Assembly (NCBI GenBank): GCA_004552195.1
Contig: SFPC01000029.1
Coordinates: 1 to 22,332 of the forward strand
Length of the DNA: 22,332 nucleotides
Origin: Bacteroidales bacterium
Lineage (GTDB): Bacteria > Bacteroidota > Bacteroidia > Bacteroidales > Bacteroidaceae
Reading direction: 5' to 3'
Each line of letters starts with the position of its first letter. Within the stretch, counting starts at the first letter, position 1. A program made the translations under genes and the position numbers. The notes under the pieces are model-generated. The model saw only the letters and a program-made list of their open reading frames with translations. It did no database searches and had not been told where the DNA came from. Positions 1 to 6,148 of the stretch are shown here, piece by piece.

Positions 1-230
1 GCATTTATGGAAAATCCCGAAAAACTTGGAATGATTTCCTTGCAAAGGAGATGCAAAAAGCACCGCCAGAACCAAGTCTTTTCGATTAGGGGGCTTACTT
101 TTGAAAAATATACCCCGAAGTCCTATTTTACGGGACTTCGAGGAGGCTATTTATGCTCTTTGGAATTTTACCGGACCGCAATACTAAATAATATAGCTTT
201 AACCCATCGAAGTCTACTATCTTACAACTA
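1..230. other. Gene-free left edge
   Basis: No convincing gene is visible. One small inverted repeat is present: CGAAGTCC at 116-123 pairs with GGACTTCG at 133-140 across an 8-nt AT-rich loop. It has no T-run on either side, so it is not called a terminator. A plus-strand open frame that starts here runs into the antisense of the methyltransferase gene and resembles no known protein. Confidence 0.4.
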
Positions 231-256
231 CCATTCTTCCCATTACGGAAGAATGG
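231..256 (-). terminator. Hairpin downstream of the RNA methyltransferase gene
   Basis: CCATTCTTCC (231-240) and GGAAGAATGG (247-256) are perfect 10-bp arms around a 6-nt loop, just past the stop of the leftward methyltransferase gene. On the minus strand the sequence after the hairpin is only moderately T-rich, so it is a weak intrinsic terminator or an RNA 3'-end stabiliser. Confidence 0.45.
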
Positions 257-269
257 GGAACGCAGTAGG

Positions 270-833
270 TCATTCTGTGAGGAAAGCTTTGGCGAACTCC
301 CAGATCACGATGCCTGCCGTAGTGCTCACGTTCAGGCTGTGCTTGGTGCCAAACTGGGGTATTTCCAAGCATCCGTCGCTCATGTCGACAACGGTTTGCT
401 TCACGCCTTTCACCTCGTTTCCCAAGATGATGGCGTAGCCTTCGTGAGCATGGGCATCGTCGGTGCTCATCTGGCTGAGCATCGATTGTATGTTCTGCAA
501 CTTGGTGGAGTGCTCCACCTGCTCCACGCTCCACACAAAGAAGCCCTTGTCATGGAGCTCACGCACCGCGTCCTCGGTGTTCTCGAAGTAACGCCAGTCG
601 ACGCTGTCCTCGCCTCCAAGCGCCGTCTTGTGTATCTCCGCGTTGGGCGGGCAGGCCGTGATGCCGCAAAGGTAGACGCCCTCAACGCGGAAAGCGTCGC
701 CGCAACGGAACACACTGCCTACGTTATAGAGCGACCTGACATCGTCGAGCACCACGATGAGCGGCAGCTTGTGGGCTTCCTTGAACTGCTCCACCGACAG
801 GCGGTGCATCTCTATGGTTCTGAGTTTGCGCAT
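270..833 (-). CDS. SpoU/TrmH-family RNA 2'-O-methyltransferase
   Basis: The 187-residue protein carries the three SpoU (SPOUT) motifs. Motif 1 is around LYNVGSVFRCGDAF (N37, R43), motif 2 is ILGNEVKGV (about 136-144), and motif 3 is IPQFGTKHSLNVSTTAGI (about 158-175), which forms the knotted S-adenosylmethionine site. Family members methylate the 2'-OH of a ribose in tRNA or rRNA. The length fits a stand-alone catalytic domain without the N-terminal RNA-binding extension of RlmB-type enzymes. The exact target nucleotide cannot be read from sequence. It lies 40 nt after sufE on the same strand and has no -7 box of its own, so it is probably the last gene of a U32-SufE-methyltransferase operon, which would put two RNA-modification candidates in one unit. 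A long plus-strand frame opposite it is a shadow. Confidence 0.88.
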   Translation of the reverse strand: MRKLRTIEMHRLSVEQFKEAHKLPLIVVLDDVRSLYNVGSVFRCGDAFRVEGVYLCGITACPPNAEIHKTALGGEDSVDWRYFENTEDAVRELHDKGFFVWSVEQVEHSTKLQNIQSMLSQMSTDDAHAHEGYAIILGNEVKGVKQTVVDMSDGCLEIPQFGTKHSLNVSTTAGIVIWEFAKAFLTE

Positions 834-873
834 AACTGATGGGGTTGGTGAATGGCCTATGGGCAGCCACGGG

Positions 874-1299
874 TTATTGTTTCACGCTGTATGCCAATGC
901 GTAAGCCTTGATTTGCTTGATCATGGCGAGCAAACCGTTGGAGCGGGTGGGGGAGAGATGCTCGCGCAAACCAATGCGGTCGATGAAATAAAGGTCGGCG
1001 TCGAGAATGTCCTTAGGCGTCTGTCCGCTGAGCACTCGTACCAACAGGGCGATGATTCCCTTCACGATGAGGGCATCGCTGTCGGCCGTAAACACCAACT
1101 TTCCGTCAACATCGTCGCACTGTAGCCACACACGGCTCTGGCAACCGTCGATGAGGTTCTGCTCGGTTTTATACTTCTCGTCGAGCGGTTCGAGATCATT
1201 GCCCAGGTCGATGAGCATCTGGTATTTGTCCATCCAGTCGTCGAAGTCGCTAAACTCCTCAATGACTGCGTCTTGTAATTCGTTGATTGTTTGTGCCAT
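874..1299 (-). CDS. sufE: SufE-family Fe-S cluster assembly sulfur acceptor
   Basis: The 141-residue protein has the SufE fold signature. The active cysteine C53 lies in the loop LIDGCQSRVWL, matching the family's persulfide-carrying cysteine, and is followed by the conserved beta-strand region and the GIIALLV...LSGQTP helix. In the family this cysteine accepts sulfur from the SufS desulfurase and passes it to the SufB scaffold in the cytoplasm. No sufS or sufBCD gene lies in the window, so the partner genes are elsewhere. It sits 64 nt downstream of the U32 gene, and an AAGGATT-like ribosome site precedes the ATG. The cysteine-rich U32 neighbour may need an Fe-S cluster, which would give a functional reason for co-transcription; that link is inference. 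Confidence 0.9.
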   Translation of the reverse strand: MAQTINELQDAVIEEFSDFDDWMDKYQMLIDLGNDLEPLDEKYKTEQNLIDGCQSRVWLQCDDVDGKLVFTADSDALIVKGIIALLVRVLSGQTPKDILDADLYFIDRIGLREHLSPTRSNGLLAMIKQIKAYALAYSVKQ

Positions 1300-1363
1300 A
1301 ATACTTGAATCCTTATATGTTTATAAGCCTAAGCTGCTATTTCAAACGCCTGTTGCCACACGG

Positions 1364-2611
1364 TTAGGCGTCGGTATCGATGCGGAAAACCTTGTCGTTG
1401 GGACGCACCTTGTCGGGAACGGGCACGCTGACGAGCGTGTGTTGCGGAGCCTCGGATATCACCCCGTTGTCGCCGTGAATCTCCGTGGCATGAAGATACA
1501 TGGCTCCAGTGGTGTTGCCCGTGATGAGAAGCTTGTCGCCTTGCTTGAAGGTCGACGCCTGAACGGCAATCTCTCCCACGCCGAGACGGCTGAAATACTT
1601 GGTCACCTTGCCCACGAGCACCTTGCGCTCTGTGGCCAACGACCCATAGCTGTCGTTCCATTCGCCCATCGTCTGGCCCTGGTAATAACCATCCCAAAAG
1701 CCGCGGTTGAACACGGTAGCCAGCCTTTCGTCCCACGCATCCTTACGTTCCTCAGTGAAAGAGCCGTCGAGCACGGCACGGATGGCCTCCTTATAACACG
1801 ACACCACGGTGTAAACATACTCGGGGCCACGTGCACGGCCCTCAATCTTAAACACCCTCACACCAGCGTCCATCATCTTATCGATGAAGCGAATGGTCTT
1901 CAGGTCCTTGGGGCTCATCACGTATTTGTTGTCGATCTCAAGCTGATGGCCCGTCTCATTGTCGGTCACGGTGTAGCTGCGGCGGCACACCTGCACACAC
2001 TGTCCGCGGTTGGCGGAGCGGTTGGCGGCGTCGAGGCTCATGTAACACTTGCCCGACACGGCCATGCAAAGGGCTCCATGGCAGAACATCTCGATCCGAA
2101 TGGGGTCGCCATTGGGGCCTACGATATGCTGGGCCTCTATCTGTTCGTGGATATGTTTCACCTGGGGCATTGTAAGCTCTCGGGCCAACACGCTAACGTC
2201 GGCAAACTGGGCGTAGAACTTCAGGGCCTCCACGTTAGAGATGTTGAGTTGGGTAGACAGATGCACCTCCACGCCCACCTGACGGCAGTAGGCCATAACG
2301 GCCACGTCGGAAGCGATGACAGCACTGACGCCCGCTATGCGAGCGGCATCAATGATCTGTCGCATGGTATCGAGGTCGTTATCGTAAATGATGGTGTTGA
2401 CCGTCAGATAAGTCTTCATGTTGTGCTCCTGGCAGATGGCAACAATGTCGTGCAAATCATCGAGCGTGAAGTGATTGGCGCTGTGCGACCGCATGTTGAG
2501 TTGCCCCACACCGAAGTATACCGAGTCGGCACCTGCCTGAATGGCGGCCGCCAAACTCTCGCGCGACCCCACAGGGGCCATGATCTCAAAGTCTTCTATT
2601 CGTGCGTTCAT
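1364..2611 (-). CDS. U32-family protein (TrhP-like; tRNA hydroxylation or collagenase-like)
   Basis: The 415-residue protein opens with the U32 N-terminus (EIMAPVGSRESLAAAIQAGADSVYFG split over residues 9-34) and contains the family signature around residues 174-191: MFCHGALCMAVSGKCYMS. It has cysteines at about 177, 182, 189, 205 and 209. Members once called collagenase-like peptidases include TrhP, needed for 5-hydroxyuridine at the tRNA wobble position, and UbiU/UbiV, which bind Fe-S clusters through conserved cysteines. Length and context (RNA methyltransferase and sufE downstream) favour an RNA-modification role over proteolysis; this is inference. The start at 2611 is preferred because related proteins begin about ten residues before the APVGS motif. 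It is the first gene of the operon, and its promoter box nearly touches the ATG. Confidence 0.85.
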   Translation of the reverse strand: MNARIEDFEIMAPVGSRESLAAAIQAGADSVYFGVGQLNMRSHSANHFTLDDLHDIVAICQEHNMKTYLTVNTIIYDNDLDTMRQIIDAARIAGVSAVIASDVAVMAYCRQVGVEVHLSTQLNISNVEALKFYAQFADVSVLARELTMPQVKHIHEQIEAQHIVGPNGDPIRIEMFCHGALCMAVSGKCYMSLDAANRSANRGQCVQVCRRSYTVTDNETGHQLEIDNKYVMSPKDLKTIRFIDKMMDAGVRVFKIEGRARGPEYVYTVVSCYKEAIRAVLDGSFTEERKDAWDERLATVFNRGFWDGYYQGQTMGEWNDSYGSLATERKVLVGKVTKYFSRLGVGEIAVQASTFKQGDKLLITGNTTGAMYLHATEIHGDNGVISEAPQHTLVSVPVPDKVRPNDKVFRIDTDA

Positions 2612-2615
2612 GCTG

Positions 2616-2623
2616 CAAAGGTA
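2616..2623 (-). promoter_or_regulatory. -7 box almost abutting the U32 start codon
   Basis: On the minus strand TACCTTTG (a perfect TAnnTTTG) ends four bases before the ATG at 2611. In Bacteroidota transcription starts a few bases after this box, so the mRNA would be leaderless or nearly so. No clear -33 TTG is seen 20 bp upstream. Confidence 0.6.
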
Positions 2624-2711
2624 CTAAGTTTTTCTTACATAGCGTTTCTTCCACCCCCAGGATAATGAAAATAAGTTTATGCTTCTGCCCGCATGGTTCT
2701 TCTCTTTTCTT

Positions 2712-2719
2712 AGTAACTT
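2712..2719 (+). promoter_or_regulatory. -7 box for the C1 protease gene
   Basis: TAACTTTG matches TAnnTTTG and ends nine bases before the ATG at 2729, predicting a very short 5' leader. It is divergent from the U32 promoter, about 90 bp away. No clear -33 element is visible. Confidence 0.6.
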
Positions 2720-2728
2720 TGCAGCGAT

Positions 2729-3787
2729 ATGAAGAAAATGTGGACCTGGCTGCTCATCATCGGCCTGATGACAGCCTGCTGCCGACCGGCGCCCAAGACG
2801 TCCGAGGCGACCCCAAACGAGTTTACCGACGAGGTGGTGCTCAAGACCACGCCCGTTCGCAACCAAGGGCACAGCGACCTCTGCTGGGCCTATGCCATGC
2901 TGACCACCATCGAAACCGACCGCCTGATGGTGGGCGACTCCATAACGCTCTCCACCGATTATGTGGCGCGATGCCTGTTGCAGGAAGAGGCGCGACGTTA
3001 TTTCCTGTCGAAAGGAGGCACGAACATTTCGCTGCGGGGCATGTCGTCGACCCTGCTCAACTTGCTGGAGCGATCGGGAGCGCTGCCCTTCGACTCCTAT
3101 TATCAGAACCAAGGAACCGACATTTACAACAGCGGCGTCAACTATAACGTGCTCTGTCGGAAGGTGAAAGATGTGGCGCGAGCCTCCGCTTCGCTCTCCA
3201 TGCTCGACCAACACGTTACCGACCTGCTCGACCGCGAGGTGGGTTGCCTGCCGCGCATCATAGCTCTCTATGGCGCAACCTACACCCCACACGAGTTCGC
3301 CCATAGTCTCTGCCTTCCCGGCGACTACGTGGCAATGACGAGTTTCACCCACCATCCGTTCGGCAGCAAGTTTGCCTTGGAGACACCCGACAATCGTTTT
3401 GGCGACACCTTTCTCAACCTTCCCATCGACACACTCATGAAACGCATTGTGCAATCGCTTCAATCGGGCCATGCCGTATGCTGGGAAGGCGACACGAGCG
3501 AGGCGGGATTCCGCTTCGCCGAGGGCCGAGCCACCATGCCCGAAGGCACAAAGGCCACCCAAGAAGAGCGCCAACGACTCTTCGACCGACGCCAAACCAC
3601 CGACGACCACTGCATGGAACTGTGTGGATTGGCGCGCGACCGGAAGGGCCAACGCTTCTTCATCGCCAAGAACTCCTGGGGCAAGGGCAATCGCTACAAG
3701 GGCTTCATGTATCTCAGCGACGACTATGTCCGACTGAAAACCATCGCCGTTTACATGCGCATGCCTATCGAACCCCCCAACCAGTAA
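2729..3787 (+). CDS. Papain-like (C1 family) cysteine protease, putative lipoprotein
   Basis: The 352-residue protein begins with a short basic n-region and hydrophobic segment ending in the lipobox LMTAC (C17), so it is probably a lipoprotein. The papain-fold catalytic signature is present: Q46 and C52 in RNQGHSDLCWAYA (oxyanion glutamine and nucleophile), H294 in TTDDHCMELCG and N315 in IAKNSWGKG. The order Gln-Cys...His...Asn and the spacing resemble bleomycin hydrolase/aminopeptidase C-like members (C1B) more than secreted papains. About 100 residues shorter than classic PepC enzymes, it lacks an obvious propeptide. It probably cleaves peptides at the cell envelope. It stands alone between divergent and parallel neighbours with its own promoter. 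Substrate and physiological role are unknown. Confidence 0.82.
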   Translation: MKKMWTWLLIIGLMTACCRPAPKTSEATPNEFTDEVVLKTTPVRNQGHSDLCWAYAMLTTIETDRLMVGDSITLSTDYVARCLLQEEARRYFLSKGGTNISLRGMSSTLLNLLERSGALPFDSYYQNQGTDIYNSGVNYNVLCRKVKDVARASASLSMLDQHVTDLLDREVGCLPRIIALYGATYTPHEFAHSLCLPGDYVAMTSFTHHPFGSKFALETPDNRFGDTFLNLPIDTLMKRIVQSLQSGHAVCWEGDTSEAGFRFAEGRATMPEGTKATQEERQRLFDRRQTTDDHCMELCGLARDRKGQRFFIAKNSWGKGNRYKGFMYLSDDYVRLKTIAVYMRMPIEPPNQ

Positions 3788-3877
3788 ACCCAAAATAGGT
3801 TATGGGATTTAGGTTGACCGCTCGTCAATCGTGAGATAATTTATGGTGGAATACTTCCGTAATCAAATAAAAAGCAC

Positions 3878-3885
3878 TATTTTTG
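3878..3885 (+). promoter_or_regulatory. -7 box for trpS
   Basis: TATTTTTG matches TAnnTTTG. Transcription from here gives a leader of about 110 nt before trpS. The leader contains no tryptophan-codon run or T-box-like element that I can recognise. Confidence 0.6.
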
Positions 3886-4002
3886 CACCACATTCGGCGG
3901 CATACCCAGGCTAAGCGCCACACAAACCGCCACACCATGAGGCAAGGGGCGACCAACCGGACGCACCCGCCCAACAACCAACTAAACAGACAACAAAACA
4001 AT

Positions 4003-5091
4003 ATGGGAAAGATTATTTTGACAGGCGACCGCCCCACCGGCAAGCTCCACCTGGGCCATTACGTTGGCAGCTTGCGTCGCCGTGTGCAGTTACAGAACGA
4101 GGGCAACTACGACCGCATGTTCGTTTTCATGGCCGATGTGCAGGCATTGACCGACAACGCCAGCAATCCAGAGAAGATTCGACAGAACATCATTGAGGTG
4201 GCACTCGACTATCTCTCGGCCGGTCTCGACCCCTCCAAATGCACACTCTACATACAAAGCCACATCCCCGAGCTGGCAGAGCTCACCACTTACCTGATGA
4301 ACATCGTCAGCGTGGCGCGTGTTCAGCGCAACCCCACGGTGAAGACCGAGGTGAAGATGCGTGGCTTCGAGAGCAACTCAGTGCCACTCGGCTTCTTCTG
4401 CTACCCCGTGTCGCAGGCCGCCGACATCGCCGCCTTCAAGGCCACCACGGTTCCCGCCGGCGAAGACCAGGAGCCCATGATTGAGCTGACGCGCGAACTG
4501 GTGAACCGCTTCAACCAGACTTACGCTCCCGTGCTTGTGGAACCCGAAATCCTTCTGCCTGAGAACGCTACGGCCCGACGCCTTCCTGGCACCGACGGCA
4601 AGGAGAAAATGTCGAAGAGCCTCGGCAACTGCATCTACCTTTCCGACGACGCCGACACGGTGTGGAGCAAGGTGAAGAGCATGTACACCGACCCCACCCA
4701 CATCAATGTGTCCGACCCCGGACACGTGGAGGGCAACGCCGTGTTCACCTATCTCGACGCCTTCTCGACCGATCAGGACTTTGCCGACTTCTGGCCTGAG
4801 TTCCAGAACCTCGACGAGCTGAAGGCTGCTTACACCCATGGCGGCATCGGCGACATGAAGTGCAAGAAGCTCCTCAACAACGTCATCAACCGCATGCTCG
4901 ACCCCATACGTCAGCGTCGCGCCGAGTATGAGAAGGACATCCCCGAGATTTTCAACATCCTCAAGCAAGGATCGGAAAGCGCTCGCGAGACGGCCGCACA
5001 GACCATGGACGACGTCAGACGCGCCATGCGCATCGATTATTTCGATGACGCTGAGCTCATTCGCCAGCAAAGCGAGAAGTTCAAGCGCTAA
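4003..5091 (+). CDS. trpS: Tryptophanyl-tRNA synthetase
   Basis: This class I aminoacyl-tRNA synthetase of 362 residues joins tryptophan to tRNA-Trp in the cytoplasm. The HIGH-type motif is HLGH (residues 16-19) in the family start GDRPTGKLHLGHYVGSL, and the KMSKS loop is at residues 202-206 in DGKEKMSKSLGN. The Rossmann-fold core is represented by FMADVQALTD and by PLGFFCYPVSQAADIAAF with the EDQEPM segment. The frame stays open upstream to about 3883, but those residues are compositionally odd (HHIRRHTQAKRH) and overlap the promoter, so the start at MGKIIL is chosen. It is slightly longer than the 330-340 residues common in the family. It appears monocistronic, with its own promoter and a terminator 35 nt past the stop. 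Confidence 0.96.
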   Translation: MGKIILTGDRPTGKLHLGHYVGSLRRRVQLQNEGNYDRMFVFMADVQALTDNASNPEKIRQNIIEVALDYLSAGLDPSKCTLYIQSHIPELAELTTYLMNIVSVARVQRNPTVKTEVKMRGFESNSVPLGFFCYPVSQAADIAAFKATTVPAGEDQEPMIELTRELVNRFNQTYAPVLVEPEILLPENATARRLPGTDGKEKMSKSLGNCIYLSDDADTVWSKVKSMYTDPTHINVSDPGHVEGNAVFTYLDAFSTDQDFADFWPEFQNLDELKAAYTHGGIGDMKCKKLLNNVINRMLDPIRQRRAEYEKDIPEIFNILKQGSESARETAAQTMDDVRRAMRIDYFDDAELIRQQSEKFKR

Positions 5092-5126
5092 ACAAGGCTA
5101 ATATCGCCATCAAATATGATGATAAT

Positions 5127-5162
5127 GCCCCCTCCTTGCTTGTCAAGGGGAGGGCGTTTTTT
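5127..5162 (+). terminator. Intrinsic terminator of trpS
   Basis: GCCCCCTCCTTG (5127-5138) pairs with CAAGGGGAGGGC (5144-5155) with one mismatch and one G-T pair, around the 5-nt loop CTTGT. A run of six T follows directly. Confidence 0.88.
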
Positions 5163-5285
5163 ATGCCCATACCCATCCGTCGTGAGGCCATAAGGCATGG
5201 GCCGATAGCCCATCACACTTGACTCGACGCTCCACAAAGGGCCTTCTGACAGAAGAATAAGCCTTACGAAGCAAATGATGGCATG

Positions 5286-5428
5286 TGATAAAACGCAAGA
5301 GCGAACACCATAAAACGCATGAAGAAACGTTATGAAGCCCATGAGAGAATGCAATAAGACGCATGAGAAAATGCCAAAAGTAGCTGAGGAAACATCAAAA
5401 AGCAGATGGGGAAACACCATAAAACGAC
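5286..5428. repeat. 22-bp degenerate tandem repeat array
   Basis: Six consecutive units, each 22 bp except one of 21, begin at 5286, 5308, 5330, 5352, 5374 (the 21-bp one) and 5395, followed by a partial seventh at 5417. The consensus is approximately ccATAAAACGCATGAGGAAA plus CG/CA/TG. Units 2 and 4 are closest to consensus; units 5 and 6 diverge at ACGCAT. Weaker similarity extends one unit to the left (5264-5285). The last partial unit runs into the stem of the minus-strand RNA terminator. There are no unique spacers, so it is not CRISPR, and 22 is not a multiple of 3, so it does not code a simple peptide repeat. Two helical turns per unit would suit an array of protein-binding sites; the function is unknown. 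Confidence 0.7.
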
Positions 5429-5647
5429 AAACCCCAGTCTCTTCAAACAGAGACAGGGGTTTGTCATTCCTGAAATCAATCTACTAATTACCTAAAAAGT
5501 TACTAACAACCTAATGAAATAACCTAAAAACTTTAATCTAAAAACCTAAAAACTAAAAACCTATATGAAACAATCTACTAACCTTAAACCTATTGAATCG
5601 AATGTCTAGGAATTCACTTCTCTCGAGGTTACTTATTTCCTTTTGAC
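5424..5647 (-). ncRNA. Candidate small non-coding RNA, about 220 nt
   Basis: A complete minus-strand transcription unit without a reading frame is visible: promoter at 5652-5682, an AT-rich body and a strong terminator at 5426-5465. The body has five CTAAAAA motifs (5492-5559, plus-strand sense) and two near-copies of a longer word, TGAAATCAATCTACTAA at 5471-5487 and TGAAACAATCTACTAA at 5566-5581. No start codon followed by a meaningful peptide was found. Size and architecture (Bacteroidota promoter plus terminator, free-standing) resemble the Bacteroidales-1 RNA, a motif proposed as the 6S RNA of this order. I cannot confirm membership, since the rplT neighbourhood often seen for that RNA is absent and I did not fold it. 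It could also be an unrelated sRNA. Confidence 0.55.
5426..5465 (-). terminator. Strong stem-loop ending the minus-strand small RNA
   Basis: Arms 5426-5442 and 5449-5465 pair over 17 positions with a single A-A mismatch, closed by a 6-nt loop (TCAAAC). On the minus strand the stem is followed by GTTTTATGG, a short U-tract. The orientation fits the end of the transcript started near 5647; on the plus strand no T-run follows. Confidence 0.7.
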
Positions 5648-5651
5648 GATG

Positions 5652-5682
5652 CAAAGGTAGCATGAAAGTAAGAATTCTGCAA
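5652..5682 (-). promoter_or_regulatory. Promoter of the candidate small RNA
   Basis: On the minus strand a -33 TTG (5682-5680) and a -7 TACCTTTG (5659-5652) are separated by 20 bp, an excellent match to the Bacteroidota promoter. Start of transcription is predicted near 5647. No coding region lies downstream on this strand, which argues for a non-coding product. Confidence 0.72.
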
Positions 5683-5720
5683 TACCTAAGGCATGGAAAA
5701 TCGCATTTTTGGGCTCATTC

Positions 5721-5754
5721 TTGACCTAAATCAACATTTTGTGTGCGCACACAA
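5721..5754. promoter_or_regulatory. FNR/CRP-like box and a 16-bp perfect palindrome
   Basis: TTGACCTAAATCAA at 5721-5734 differs at one base from the FNR-type consensus TTGAT-N4-ATCAA. Five bases further, TTGTGTGCGCACACAA (5739-5754) is a perfect 16-bp palindrome. Both lie about 75-105 bp upstream of the predicted small-RNA start, where activator or repressor sites are plausible. Binding by an FNR/CRP-family protein is inference. Confidence 0.4.
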
Positions 5755-6083
5755 CACATTTTAAGACTTGTTTTACATTCATTAAGCACCCAAGCGGCAG
5801 TTGGCCTACTATCACAAGGCACCAAAGCAAGAGAGACCAGCGATTGCTATCACCGATTATCTATATAATAAGGAGCAATCCAAGGGCTCAAAAGCACGTA
5901 TCCACCGAGGATGGGAACGGCCTGTGGGCAAATAAAGAAAGCATAGGTCCGAGAGAGACGGTCCATCGTATAGCAAATGGATAGACAACGCAAGCCATCA
6001 ACATAGCGTAGGTTGGCCATCTAAGCGAATAACCTTGGGTCCCCAAACAGCATTGCCCTTCCTTGCGCAATGACGACCCATGA
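5755..6083. other. Gene-free stretch
   Basis: This stretch holds only short open frames whose translations resemble nothing and lack promoter or ribosome-site support. No RNA gene or repeat was recognised. Confidence 0.4.
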
Positions 6084-6128
6084 GGTAAAAACAGCATAGG
6101 CCATCCTTTTTTGTGGGATGGCCTATGC
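6084..6128 (-). terminator. Intrinsic terminator of the CoA-transferase gene
   Basis: Perfect 13-bp arms GCATAGGCCATCC (6094-6106) and GGATGGCCTATGC (6116-6128) enclose a 9-nt loop 20 nt after the stop codon. On the minus strand the hairpin is followed by TGTTTTTACC, giving a U-tract. Confidence 0.88.
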
Positions 6129-6148
6129 GGGTATGAAAGGGGGATGGC

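Noticed and set aside
7..438. 143-codon plus-strand open frame at the left edge
   Set aside because: No promoter or ribosome site, no family resemblance, and its second half is antisense to the RNA methyltransferase.
1007..2665. 552-codon plus-strand open frame
   Set aside because: It lies antisense to the well-supported SufE and U32 genes, and its translation (histidine-, valine- and glycine-rich) is typical of the shadow of a GC-rich gene.
3883..4002. Longer N-terminus for trpS
   Set aside because: The 40 extra residues are unlike the family, begin at the -7 box itself, and would leave no room for a leader.
5088..5420. 110-codon minus-strand frame across the trpS terminator and the 22-bp array
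   Set aside because: It spans a terminator hairpin and a repeat whose period is not a multiple of three; no ribosome site or family match.
5286..5428. CRISPR array
   Set aside because: The units abut without unique spacers, are degenerate, and no cas gene is present.
5739..5984. 81-codon plus-strand frame in the gene-free stretch
   Set aside because: It starts inside a palindrome, has no promoter in phase and no recognisable sequence.
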